Below are positions 40,598 through 52,900 of a DNA stretch of 64,000 bases, piece after piece. How positions within the stretch are numbered: the stretch's first letter is position 1; each line of letters opens with the position of its first letter. The notes under the pieces were generated by a model. The model did not search any database and was not told where the DNA came from. It was given only the letters and a program-made list of their open reading frames with translations. The stretch lies in the NCBI GenBank assembly GCA_028554755.1, contig JAPTOF010000021.1:6549001-6613000 (forward strand), given 5' to 3'. The position numbers and the translations under genes were made by a program. This DNA comes from Cordia subcordata. Lineage: Eukaryota; Streptophyta; Magnoliopsida; Boraginales; Cordiaceae.

Positions 40598-43301
40598 ATG
40601 GCTCACAAAATTAGATCTCAATCTTTGATTATGATCGTCATATTATTGAAGATTGTTGTAACATTAACTTCGGGTGAGTCAGATGGCGAAATACTTCTCA
40701 GGTTTAGGGAGTCCTTAGAACATAACGGAAAGTTGTCAGATTGGAGCGCGTCGACACCACCATGTAATGACCGTGCTTCAAATTGGAAAGGGGTACTTTG
40801 TGGGAATGGGAATATCTGGGGCCTAAAGCTGGAGAATATGGGGCTAAAGGGTGAAATTAATGTGGATGCCCTCAAAGACTTGCCATCTTTGAGATCTATA
40901 AGCATCATGAGCAATGATTTCGATGGCACCTGGCCAGAATTTAAGAAACTCACCTCCCTGAAAACGCTATATTTATCCAACAACAAGTTTTCCGGAGAAA
41001 TTCCATCAAATGCTTTTGAAGAGATGACATCACTAAAGAAACTCCACATGGCTAACAACAGATTTTCTGGTCGCATTCCCTCCTCCTTGGCCACCGCGAT
41101 TAAGCTCGTCGAACTTACCCTTGAAGATAATCAATTTGAAGGGGAGATACCAAATTTTAAGCGAGAGAGGTGGACAATCTTTAATCTTTCCAACAATAAA
41201 CTGGAAGGACAAATCCCTGCTAGCCTCAGTTCTGTGGACGCGAGCGCATTCTCAGGTGAGTTATCATCTGCTATAAGATCACATTAGACGGGAACAGCTT
41301 TTTCGCAATTATTTTCAGCCTTTCTATGGAAATCAGCATGAGACATGATGTTAATAACATTCCATAATCAATCATGAAATGGATTGATAATTAATATGAT
41401 TTGGTAGTAAACATTCCATGTAAACTGTTTTTTTTTTTTTCCTTTTTTTTTAATTTTCTTTTTTTGGGGTGGAAGGGAGAATCGCTTGAGTGACACAATT
41501 TGAGCATTCTGTGAACAATATTGGCTATTTGTATCCATGCAAATAATCATGAAATGGGTTGGATTCAATTAGCTTACACAAAGGCATCTAAAACTTACCG
41601 TTGGTTCCTTATATCTTCCTATTATGTCAATGAATCATTGTGTACCATCACTTTATATTTGTAGTCACATTATAATATGAAATTGTTTCGTGTTGGTTAT
41701 CATAATGTACTTATGAAACATGTCGGGAACCTGTCAATCGACTTCGTACCTGCAATTATAACAATGAAGAAAGAAATAAAGGTTGCCCAATCGAAAACAG
41801 GATCTCATTTATATGTGACAACTTCTCTTTTGATTAAATAGGCAACAAAAATCTTTGTGGGGCACCACTCCCACAATGCCCAGCTGTAGCTCCCGGCACT
41901 GCTCCTGGAGCTACCCCTGGAGATGCCGCTTCTGGAGCTGCCGCCTCTGGAGCTGGTTCGGCGAATCTCTCCGTTGTAAACATTATCGTCATTGCTGCAG
42001 CTGTGGTTGCTGTAGTAGCGGCAATTGCTGCAGTTATTATCATCTCTAACAGGCGCAAGCAAACAAATCAACAGGAGAACACCTCAACAATTCCAGAGGG
42101 TCATAAAAAATTTGCATCCGCGGATTTGGATAAATTGGAGCAAGGGTCAGTGTCACCAGACCACTCTTCTTCGGATGGCAGCAAGAGGGGAGACCAAAGC
42201 GTGAAGCTTTCATTCTTGATGGAGAACAGGACGAGATTTGACATGACTGATTTGCTAAAAGCCTCGGCCGAGATAATGGGCGGTGGAGCATTCGGATCAA
42301 CTTATAAAGCAGCCATGAACGATGGGCCAGTGATGGTTGTGAAACGGTATAGGCAAATGACCAATGTGGACAAGTTGGAGTTCCATGAGCATATGAGAAG
42401 GCTAGGAAGATTGGTCCACGACAACTTGCTTCCTCTTGTGGCATTCTACTATAGGAAGGAAGAGAAGCTTTTGATTCTTGACCATGTAGACAATGGCAGC
42501 TTGGCTGCTCATCTTCATGGTACGCCGTTTCTTTAATATTATCCTTTTCCAGTTAATCATACATACAAATTTTATGGTTTGTTAATTTGTTGCGACGTTG
42601 TACTAATCCCAGGTAGTAAATCTCGTCGGAAAGTAAGCCTTGATTGGCCAACAAGATTGAAAATTATCAGAGGAGTAGGGAGAGGGCTTGTGTACCTCCA
42701 CAATGAGCTACCAGACATAGTTGCACCCCATGGTCACCTCAAGTCCTCAAATGTTCTCCTAAAAGGTTCCTCATCAGAACCCTTGCTCACTGACTATGGA
42801 CTAATCCCCATAGTCAATTCACTACATGCTCGAGAGAACATGATAGCATACAAATCCCCGGAGTTCAAGCAAACCGGGTGTTTGACGAACAAAACTGACG
42901 TATGGAGTCTGGGGTTATTGATTCTGGAAACCTTGACGGGAAAATCTCCTCCAAACTTGGTGCAACAAGAGAAGGACCGCGACGACACGGATTTAACAAC
43001 TTGGGTGCGATCCATTGTTCCAGACGACGATCACCTGGCGGTGGAGGAGGTGCTCGACAAAGGCATGGCAGGAACAAAAGGCTGTGAAGGCGAAATCATT
43101 AAACTGTTGAGAATTGGGTTGAGATGCTGTGAAGCTGATGCTGACAAGAGATGGGATCTCAAGGAGGCTGTTGAAAAGATTGAAGAGGTGAAAGACAAGG
43201 ATATCGATGATGATTTCTACTCTTCATACACCAGTGAAGCAGACATGCGATCTTCAAGAGGATTGTCAGATGATTTCTGCAATGTCCAACTAATAGGTTA
43301 A
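40598..43301 (+). CDS. LRR receptor-like (pseudo)kinase, PRK/LRR-III type, 3 exons, 674 aa
   Basis: Single-pass receptor at the plasma membrane. Exons are 40598-41255, 41842-42519 and 42613-43301; both introns are GT-AG and phase 1. The start at 40598 (MAHKIRSQ) puts the hydrophobic signal LIMIVILLKIVVTL near the N-terminus. An in-frame ATG at 40529 would add 23 Ser-rich residues and give 697 aa. Next come an LRRNT region (LSDWSASTPPC), about five to six LRRs (LKTLYLSNNKFSGEIPS), a Pro/Ala/Gly-rich juxtamembrane stretch, a TM helix (VVNIIVIAAAVVAVVAA) and the kinase-like domain. That domain keeps GGGAFGSTYKA and the ATP lysine in VVKRYR. HRD is replaced by HGH (HGHLKSSNVLL) and DFG by DYG. 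These changes are shared by pollen receptor-like kinases, which bind peptide ligands and signal to ROP-GEFs in pollen tubes. Expression is not shown here. The frame is intact. Confidence 0.92.
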
Positions 43302-44934
43302 TTATTATCACAATTTTGCTTCATAATTTCATTGCAACTAACTTCAAATCGTTATCCTATATAACAGCTTCCTTTCTTATAAAACTATGCCCGCACCCAA
43401 AAGAAAAAAGAAAAAATAAATAAACAGAAAAGGAAAAAAAAATTATGATCCAAAAAGCTCAAATGCATGTAGTAGGTAGAGCTAGTAATGGTGGATATCG
43501 TTCTAATTTTGTCGCCCCAATACGCATGTCTAATTGGCTAACTGATTTTCTTTTTTCCTTCTCAATACTTGTTAATTAAACACGCATAAAACGTATTTGA
43601 CTGATAAAAAGCAAGGCTATATCTAGCATAATTTTGTTTGAGATTCTAAGAACTAAACCATAAACGAAAAAAGAACTTAGTGTGTGTTTATTGGTTTACC
43701 TTCTTTCCTTTACCACCTTATTTAATGGTCTAATTTTTATATAAATTGCAAGAATTACAAACATTTTTTTTCCTTAAGTTTTTCTTTTAGTTTCTATTTA
43801 ATTTAGTTTATATTATACCCTGAGCTTTTAACAAAAAGGTATTTTATTAATAACCCAATTATAGTTGTTAAAGAATATGAAAATTGGGTATGGCCAATTG
43901 GAATATAGTTGTTTAAAAGGATATAATCATCCCAAAGAGTAAAAACTTTCATTATCGAATAAATGTTTAAATTAAAAAACAAATGAGGGAAAAGATATTG
44001 TGTAATAATTAAAATAAAGAGTTTAGTATCAAATTATTAATTTTTGGATATTCATCTCCAATATAATTTATCATTATCTAAAACTAAATATGATTTAATT
44101 TACTTATTAATAATATATATTCAGATGAAAGTATGTATCTATCCTTATCTAACTACTCATGTATTGTCTCTATAAATGTGACTTTTTACATTTAAGAGTT
44201 GTACAATTGTCTGGATGGGGTACACCCAAATATTATGCACAATTAGAGCACGGTACACCCTTCTAGCGTGTTGTGCAACGTGCTTTGTTTTGGGGAAAAA
44301 ATAGTGCACCTAGAAAAAAATTGAAGGAGTCGCTCCATCAGAGAAAATATACATGCACGAAGATTGATCAATACCGAATAGCCAGATCGTTACCACTGTC
44401 ACTTTGTCCCTCTGATCACCACCATCAGCATGAACTTTCAGCCTAAATCGTCCCTTTCCTTGCTCCTCAACCCTCTCGAAAAGCCCTAAATTATTACGAA
44501 CTTGATCGGATATTCAATATATTTCTCTCGCCGAAGATTTCAATATGAAAATCTTGGTTTTTGCAAGGATTCTACTGAAATAATGTTGCTTTGGCAAGCA
44601 TGAAAAACACTCATTAGTAGTGAGCTCATGGCTTGTTTTGACCATGCCACAGGGCCCTGTGAAAGCGGCGAGTTGAAAAACAATTGCATTAGTTGACAAG
44701 TTTGGTCATTTCATTGATTTTCTTTTGCTTTTTTTTTTTTTTTATTTCTTGTTAGGATGTTGAGATTTGTAGTTTGCTCTTTTAGATATTGTGTAATAGG
44801 AGCTGTGAACATTTTGTTTAAGGATGTGAATTTTTTGTTCAAAATTGTGAAAGTCTCGATCAAAGTTATGAACACGTCTTTCACGGGTCTAAACTTGCCA
44901 TCGAATATGTGAATGTGTTGGTAACAAATTAAAA
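43302..44934. other. Downstream intergenic region, no gene seen
   Basis: It holds the 3' flank of the receptor kinase followed by AT-rich DNA. Nothing coding was recognised. Confidence 0.55.
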
Positions 44935-45240
44935 ATATATAATGTAAAACTTTGAATATAGAGCAAAAGTAGTGAAAAATTAAACTTATGAATATATCGT
45001 ATAAAAATTATGAATAATTAAAAGTGTTGAACATAAATTATTAAAATTGTTAACATATGTGTAGAAATAATTTAAAAATATTAAAATTGTGAATATATAA
45101 TATGAAATTTGCAAATAATTAAAAATTGTGAACATGTAATATAAAATTGTGATCGTATAATATAAAAATTGTGAATAGATGAAAAATTGTGAACATATAA
45201 TATAAAAATTGTAAATGAATGAAAATTGCGCACGCATGTA
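44935..45240. repeat. Degenerate AT-rich short tandem repeats
   Basis: Imperfect units built around AAAATTGTGAACATATAATAT recur about ten times with spacing of roughly 25-35 bp. The open frame on the minus strand here (Tyr/Phe/Ile-rich) is a by-product of the repeat, not a gene. Confidence 0.7.
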
Positions 45241-45539
45241 CTGTTCACCTAAAGCATTTTACACCATCGCAACACAATTCAATTATTCACTGCTTTTATA
45301 TTATATGATCAAAATTTTCACAATGATGAATTACCTTTTTATAACTCTTTAAGATATGTTCACAACTTCTGAACATTATGTTCACAACATGTAAAAGCTA
45401 TGCTCACCCTTGCAAATTGCGGAAAAAATAATGAGATTGATTCAGACAAATATCAAATAATTTATCTACATTATTTTTTCAATAAACACTAGTTTTGATA
45501 TTATAAGCTTTCTTATTAATTTTCTACATACTCCTATTA

Positions 45540-47072
45540 TTGGCTTCCACCATAGGAAATTGGGGAGACTTTTTCCAGATTTCACATCGCAGGATCAAGC
45601 TATAAATTAAAAAATTTCAAGAAAAGTTTTAGAATTATCTCGTATTTCTACGCTAAAAATCTTGCCTTCCAAAAGCGTCGAGCTCCTTCTCTTTGTATGT
45701 GATCAAGAAGAGTAGTAGGAGGCTATTTTGATTTCTGGGTTTGAAAGAGTATTCTGACAATAGTTTTGGATTAAGGTTTTTCTCAAAAATCATCGTTACT
45801 GAAAAGAATATGAACTCTCCTTTTTTAGGAAGGTATGGGCTTTCCATAAAGCCCATACCCATAACCTACTAAGTCCAACTCTTTAGACTTAAAATTATGA
45901 ATTTCTCAAATCTATATTAAAGCCCAAATTAAATCCATATTTAATTTACAAACAATAGCCCATGAATTAATTTGATCCCCATATCTAGTGCTAGCTAGAC
46001 ATGTTCAAAATTAATTCCGTGACCCATAAAAATAATTAAACATTATAATATTTAATTCTCAATTAAATATCTATAATGTTAATTACCCCTAATATTATTT
46101 AATTATAATTAAATAATAACACGTCTAATTCTCAATTAAACATGATTGAGATAATAGGACCAATCCTCCAACTAATTATCATCCATGTGCATGACTCCAT
46201 AGATTCAAACTTAAGCCAGTAATACAAGGATTTTCCTTGTACTAATTGATGATACCGTCTAACAACTGTTCTTGACGTCTGGATAAGTCGAATAGTTGCA
46301 AGGCAATATTCAACCAACCTGGGCACTATGATGAATTCCCTATGACCATCAATATTTTGAAATAATCCTAGGGGCATGGTAAACTGTCAAACTCCTAATC
46401 AGCTTCCAATCCTGTCATGACATAACCATGTGACACATCACGTGAAAAGCTTTGGCCAAAGTCTTAACGAATTAGGACTAAGTAGAATATCATTCTCCTA
46501 ATACCCGGAACAGTCAATCCTATCTTGACCTACGTATTGACTTCACGACACTTGCCTATACCCAGTAGCCTTTTGTTATCAGATTAGAAATTTGGATAGT
46601 CTAATACCAAAGCATGGGAAGTAATTCACAAGTCTCTATGGCGGTCTTCAGTTTGAGGGAATGCAACATCCATGTGCATCACAAGCTATCCTCTGACAGT
46701 AGGGTAGATACCATAGACGTTCATAATAGAGTCATGTTCAGTGAGCATGTTTCCACACCTCACCATGGGACACACCGGTGCCTTCATACTTCTTGGTCAT
46801 GAGGATAACAACTCATGTGACGCACTATAACCTATGCTTCATAGAATTAACGTCATGGTATTGATTCTATCATTTGGTTACGAAGCAAGTTGAAGAACAA
46901 CCGAGCTATCCCTTATTCACATAGCTCTATTAGGTCATCCTAAGGACTACGTCATGATCTAATAATTAATGACAAGATGTGTGATATGACGTAAGGCCGA
47001 AAGTAAGACAATTCATATACAAATCAATGCAAAATCTACAATAGATGACTGACTTTAGGAAACCATTCCTAA
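45540..47072 (-). repeat. LTR-like sequence (probable LTR remnant)
   Basis: Read on the minus strand it begins TGTTAGGAATGGTTTCC at 47072. The style of plant LTR starts fits, and it lies just beyond the 3' end of the minus-strand gypsy element at 47404-51560. Neither its far end nor a target-site duplication could be defined. It may be the 3' LTR of that element or an independent LTR. No coding region was seen. Confidence 0.4.
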
Positions 47073-47403
47073 CATCCACAAGTCTATATTCTTCAAAAAA
47101 TCTCAACAAAGGAAAAATGATCAAGAAGAATCAACATAGCAGATATTTGGGGAACATAACAAGAAATAAGGAGAACCAAGGAGCTCGCAAAGAAATTCCC
47201 AAGGTAGTAAACCTTAAGAGAGGGAATAAAAATATTATTGAATAATTATGAAAAAATTTGACTAAATTCTAATCTTACGCATCTAAAAAAGGAAATAGAT
47301 AAAAACCCAAAATATTACTACAGTAACACATGAATAGTAATACATGAATAGTACAATTAAAAAAAGTAAGATAATCAAAATTAATTTTGGCTTGAGTTGG
47401 GCT

Positions 47404-48420
47404 GTATCAATCTCCCTTAGGTGTGAAAAGAACTTGTCTTCGAGGTTGTATCACCATTATCCACCAGATCAGCATGTTATGGAACAAAATGCTTGACACT
47501 GAAAACATCTGAAGTAGTAACATGAGTAAAAAGTTCCAAGCAATAGGCATTATCATTTATCTTCTCAACAATCTTACAAGGTTCACTCTTCCGTGCATTA
47601 AGCTTGTGGTATTCTCCAACAAGGTAATGATCACGTGTCAAAAAAGCCCAAACATAGTCTCCAACTTCAAACACAACATGTCATCGTCACTTGTCAGCAA
47701 CTTGCTTATATGCAGCATTGCTAGCCTCAATTCTCTCTCGAACTTGCTCATGAATTAACTTGATATGCTTTGTTAGATCCTCAACTTTTCCACTGAATTT
47801 ACCCTTGTGAGGAATAGGCACTAAATCCAATGGGCTACTCAGATTCTGACCATAGACAATATCAAAAGGACTTTGATTGGTTGTTCTATTTACAATCCGA
47901 TTGAAGCGAATTCAGCTTGTGGTAGCACAGTATCCTATTATTTATAATTATTTCCAAGTAAGCTCCGAATGAGATTGGCCAAACTCTTGTTGATCACTTC
48001 TTTTGACCATTAGTTTGAGGATGATAAGCAGAATTAAAATTTAAAATTGTCCCCATTTTCTTCCATAAAGTTCTCCAAAAGTGGCTAACAAACTTGTGAT
48101 CATAATAAAAAGTAATAGATTCAGGAATCCCATGTAAATGAACAATCTCTTTGAAGAAAAGATTAGCAATATTGGAAGCATCCGTGGTTTTGCTGCAAAG
48201 AATGAAATGTGTCATTTTGGAAAATCTATCTACAACAACAAACACCAAATCCTTACCTCTTTATCTATGCAGCAATCCAAGAACAAGATCCATGTTAATA
48301 TTAGTCCAAGGTGATATAGGTACTGGCAGTGGCATGTATAGACCTGCATTTGTCATAGCACCCCTAGATACTTGACAAATATGACATCTATCCATATATC
48401 TAGCAATATCATAGTTCAGT
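47404..48420 (-). pseudogene. Integrase relic (core and C-terminal tail)
   Basis: The core is at 48248-47994: [15 protein letters not shown] with the first catalytic Asp, then [15 protein letters not shown], where a D-R-D-x-K-F type motif would be expected, so the second catalytic Asp is changed, and AYHPQTNGQ. The tail at 47674-47477 (FEVGDYVWAFLTRDHYLVGEYHKL) is GPY-like. Stops and shifts separate the parts. Confidence 0.82.
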
Positions 48421-48839
48421 TGTGGCTAAAAGTAAGAAGCTTCAACATGTTTTAGTGTCTTGTCTCTACCAAAATGCACTTTAGCATGCAACTCTTGAAT
48501 GATCTTTTCTCTAAGAGAATAATCAAGAATGCATAATCTGCAATTTTTAAAGAGAAATCCATCATGCAATGTAAAATCCTCACGTGCCCTATCCTAGACT
48601 TTTTTAAAGACTGACCAAAAGTACACATCTTTGGGATAGAGTTGCTTGAAAGTGTCGAACCCACAACATTAACCTACATAGTTGATAATAGCGAAGAACA
48701 CCTATTTAAGACATCATCAACATGGTTATGAACTCCAGCCTTGTGTTTTAATGTAAAAGTAAAGCCTTGCAAAAATGGCATGTCTCAAATTTAGACTCTT
48801 TTGGGAGTTAAGATACTTCAAAGCTTCATGATTTGGGTG

Positions 48840-49870
48840 TAGGATGAACTCTCTTTGAATAAGGTACTATTTCTAGTGCCTTAATGTCTGAACAGTTGGA
48901 AAGAACTTAATGTCATATGTTGAGTAGCAAAATCTACCACCAATTAGCTTTTCACTACAGTAAGCAATTGGTCTTCCTTCTTGACTTAGAACAACTCCAA
49001 TTCCAACATGAGAAGCATCACAATCTACCTCAAAGATTTTCTCAAAATCTGGTAATGCTAAGATTGGGGCTTCTGACAACTTCTTTTTGAGTAACTAAAG
49101 CTATCCTTCGCTTCAGAAGTCTACTTAAGAACTTCCTTCTTTATGCTCGCAGTAATGGGAGCTGCAATAGTGCTGAAGTTTTGAATGATCTACATAGAAT
49201 GATGCCAAACTATGAAAACATACGTACATCATGCATATTCGAAGGTTATGACAAATCAACAATTGCTTGCACTTTTCGAATGATCGGCTTTAAGACCTAC
49301 AAAAGAAACTTCATAACCTAAAAAGATCACCTTATCAGTCATAAATTAACATTTTTTAAGGTTAATATAAAGGTTCATTTGCCTCAATGTAATCAACACC
49401 ATCCACAGATGTTCTTTGTGCAATTCATCAGAGAGACTGTAAATAAGAATCTCACCAAAGTAAACCATATAAACTTCCCAATATATGGCTTCAAGACAAG
49501 ATTCATCACTCTACTCTCATTTACTATGGGCATTCGATAACCCAAAAGGCATTACCAACCATTCATACAACCCATCTCTTATCTTGAATGCAATTTTCCA
49601 TTCATCACCTGAGCCAATAAGGATCTAGTTATATCCACCTCTTGTATCGATCTTTGAAAAGATATTTGCGGATGTCAACTGATTCAACATGTCATCAAGT
49701 CTAGGGATAGGGAATCTATAATTGATTGTGATCTTGTTAATTGCTCTGCTATCAATGCATATGCACCAGCTTCCATCTTTTTTTGGAACTAACAATGCTA
49801 GAACTGCACAAGGGCTCGTACTTTCACGAATGTAACACCTTTTTCTAAAGTTCACTCATTTGTCTGTTCA
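48840..49870 (-). pseudogene. Reverse transcriptase-RNase H relic
   Basis: RT fingers and palm at 49855-49625: [40 protein letters not shown] and [11 protein letters not shown]. RNase H at 49079-48873: [25 protein letters not shown] and [11 protein letters not shown]. The intervening palm region with the catalytic aspartates is shifted and scattered between 49620 and 49090. Non-functional. Confidence 0.82.
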
Positions 49871-50084
49871 ATTCTTGTTGTTTTGGACTTATTCGATAGT
49901 AAACTTTATTGGGCAAACTTGCACCTGGTATCAAGTCAATGCAATTCTGCACATCTCTCATTGGAAGTAATCTTGGTGGCAGTTCATCAAGCATGATATC
50001 ATTAAACTCATCAAGAATAGGCTACATCTCATTTGGTATAGCAATAGGGGATGATATTTCTTTTCCAATCATAGTGAATGTAAT

Positions 50085-50460
50085 TCAAGATTCCTTCAAC
50101 TCTTCAGCAATTTTGGCCATGGAAAGAAAATTAACAGAATATAATTTCTTTTGTTTTGACACATTCTCATTTTTAGTGAGAACCAGAATAATCTTCTTGT
50201 TGTCTTTATACAACATATAAGTAATTTTCCTACCATCATGCTTTATATGATCATACAACCATGGTCTACCCAATAACATGTGACACATATCCATAGCCCA
50301 ATAACATGTGAGACACATCCATAGCCACCACAGCATGAATAACCTTATCAAAGTATTTATTACCAATAGAAAAAGAAACCAGACAACGTTTGATAATAGG
50401 TACCTCACTCCCCTTTTTTTAACCATGCAAGCTTGTAAGGTATAGGGTGTGGCTATACTA
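50085..50460 (-). pseudogene. Protease-region relic
   Basis: The minus strand shows CHMLLGRPWLYDHIKHDGRK near 50280-50220, the conserved LLGRPW motif after the retropepsin fold of plant gypsy elements, followed by the linker toward RT. The active-site D-T-G itself is not recognisable. Confidence 0.65.
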
Positions 50461-50619
50461 GCAAATTGAGTTTGGAAATAGCCTCTTTAGATATGATATT
50501 TTCACAACTTCCACTATCAATAATAAGCTTACACACCTTTCCACCAATAGTGCAAGTAGTGCAAAAAATATTAATGCGTAGCCAATCATCCACAGAGTCT
50601 TGTTTTGGAATAATAAGGC

Positions 50620-51560
50620 TTTTTTAGATCATGAGGGACTCACCAACATCTCCGAATACCATATCAACTTCATCATATTCACAACTATCGTCATAAATAG
50701 GCTCTTCTTCTTCGTCTTTTTCTATATTCTTCTGATCATCATTCTCTATTAACAATTTCTTCCCTACTCTACTATTGTTCTTTCTACACTCAGCAGATTT
50801 GTGATTAGAGTTCCCATACTTATAGCAACGATTTATTGATCCACCATCTTGATTTTTATTATTTGATTCCACATTTGTAATTCGATTTGCTGAATTACTC
50901 CTTGGTCACCTATTATGTCCAAGGTTGCCACAACCCCTTCCTTGACTTGTTGATTTTGGCTTGCAAATCTAGTGGTAAAATCACGATTATTTTCAGCCCA
51001 ATTTGTTGACCTTACTTTGCATCTTTTTTGCAACTAACGCACGTTGAAATGCTTCTAAAACAGTCCACAAATAGTGTAGGGCAAGTGTGTCTTGAATGTT
51101 TGGCTAAGCCTACCAATATATCTTGCTACCAACTGTTCCTCATTTTTAGATAAGTCATTATGTGCTAGTAATTGATAAAATTATTCTATGTATTCAATGA
51201 TAATGCAGTTGCCCAAACTTTGGTACATGGTTTGGACAAATTTGAAAGGTAGAAAATTTTCACATAACTTCTTTTCATCTTTTCCTAATTTGAATTTTTT
51301 ACTTTCCCCTTCTTTGATTAAGTTGATCCCACCATGCCGATGCACGCCCTCTCAATCTCAAAGCTACTGATTTCATCTTTTATTTTCAAGAACATCTTTA
51401 AAATCAAAGATCCTCTTAACTGCAACTAACCAATCAATAAATTTTTCTGCTTGAATTCCTCTATCGAATTCAGGGATTGTAATTTTAAAACCTCCATCCC
51501 ACTTTTGTCCTTTCCGTACGTAAGGCACATGCCATTATGCACGATTATGTGATGTGCTTC
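50620..51560 (-). pseudogene. Gag relic with zinc knuckle
   Basis: The zinc knuckle CYKYGNSNHKSAEC lies at about 50828-50785, followed by an acidic linker (KDEEEEPIYDDSCEYDEVD). Upstream pieces on the minus strand to 51560 match gypsy capsid patterns such as EEFKQKNLLIG and WQQDILVGLAKHSRH, with frameshifts and stops. Confidence 0.7.
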
Positions 51561-51879
51561 TAAGTTAAAACACCCATAAGCACATAGGACTTTGTAGTCT
51601 AGGGCTTGAGTATGGGGATTGTCTTTCTCAAAGGGCCTACCTAAGTGTGGTTCCTATATGAAAGTGCATCCTACAATGGTTAAGTATGATTCCACCTACA
51701 ATCTTTGGGGGTTTTTGGATCAAGTGGACTCGAATTTAAACCTAAACTAAAAGATTCTAAAGCTAAAAAGAAAGTGGGAAAATGACAAAGGGAAAACAAG
51801 CTATGGAAATGGGGAATCAACTAGGTTTTAAGGGACTCTAAAGCCAAAGGAGGACCAAAAGAAGCTTGAAAACATGATA
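51561..51879. other. Spacer between two oppositely oriented gypsy relics
   Basis: No clear coding match. A low-quality continuation of the plus-strand element at 51880 is possible. Confidence 0.4.
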
Positions 51880-52815
51880 GTGGAGTTGCTTAAGAATGAT
51901 CCCGAGAGGGCAAATCCAGTTGAGGAACTTGAGATTATTGAGATCGTGGGACTTGACAAAAAAACCTCCATCGAAGTTAATCAGACTGAGGAAACTTGAT
52001 GAGGTATCACTCAATTCTTGACTTTAAATCATGATATATTTACTTGGGATTCGGTTGATATGACAGGGATAGATTCAAAAGCCATCAAGCACTGTTTGAA
52101 CATCGACCCCACATTTAGGCCGGTCCAACGAAAACGATGACCATTCATTGCTAAGAAAAATTGGGCAATCCACGAAAAAGTGCAAAAACTGCTTAAAACC
52201 AGCCACAATTAGGAAATAAAATACCCGACATAAGTTTCTAATGTGGTAATGGTTAAAAAGGCCAAGGGAAATTGGAGATTCTATGTAGACTTTATTGACT
52301 TGGACAAAGCATATCCAAAGGACAGCTTTCCAGTACCAAGAATTGACCAGCTAGTTGACTCAACTGCAGGATTCAAGATGCTGTCATTTATAGATACCTT
52401 TTCAGGCTACAACTAGATAAAGATGTCACCCGCTGATCAGCCGCACACCATTTTCATTACCGATAGAGGACTTTACTATTACAAGGTCATGCCTTTCGGG
52501 TTGAAAAACTCCAGGGCAACATATCAATACATGGTTAACGTGGCCTTCAAGGACCAAATAAGTCAGAATATGGGGATCTAAATTGATGACATGATTGTCA
52601 AAAGCAAGCAAGCATCAAACTACATGTCTGGCTTGAATAAAGCCTTATAAACAACGAAAAGGTATGGCATCAAACTAAATCTTGAGAAATGCATCTTCGA
52701 AGTAAAAGCTGAGAAGTTCTTAGGCTTTATGGTGACACACTGTGGCATTGAGGCTAATCCTAAAAAGATTGTAGCCATACTGAATCTCGAGCCTCTAAAA
52801 ATGTACACGACATAC
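51880..52815 (+). pseudogene. Reverse transcriptase fragment of a second gypsy lineage (Tat-like)
   Basis: One plus-strand frame, broken by several stops, reads through typical pre-RT and RT motifs: HDIFTWDSVDMTGID, SNVVMVKKAKGNWRF, AYPKDSFPVPRIDQLVDST, SFIDTFSGYN, ITDRGLYYYKVMPFGLKNS and the catalytic IDDMIVKSKQ at about 52583-52612, then EKFLGFMVTHCGIEANPKK. The DSFPVPRIDQLVD and DRGLYYYKVMPFGLKN signatures fit the Tat/Retand branch. RNase H, integrase and gag are absent. The orientation is opposite to the neighbouring gypsy relic. Confidence 0.85.
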
Positions 52816-52900
52816 AGGGTATCAAACTAAACCTAAACCTAATCCAACCTAAAGTAACCCTAATTCACAGGGCAAGCAATCGCAGATCAAAAAAAGGGAA

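Larger units (their letters stand above)
47404..51560 (-). mobile_element. Decayed Ty3/gypsy retrotransposon, coding region only
   Basis: Gag, zinc knuckle, protease, RT, RNase H, integrase and a C-terminal segment appear in order on the minus strand from 51560 to 47404, all heavily broken. A 5' LTR and PBS were not recognised. The sequence downstream of the C-terminus runs into the LTR-like stretch at 45540-47072. The C-terminus (EVGDYVWAFLTRDHYLVGEYHKL) is a GPY-type integrase tail. Confidence 0.85.

Noticed and set aside
40618..41094. 158-codon minus-strand open frame opposite receptor kinase exon 1
   Set aside because: It is an antisense shadow of the LRR coding region, and its sequence follows codon complementarity.
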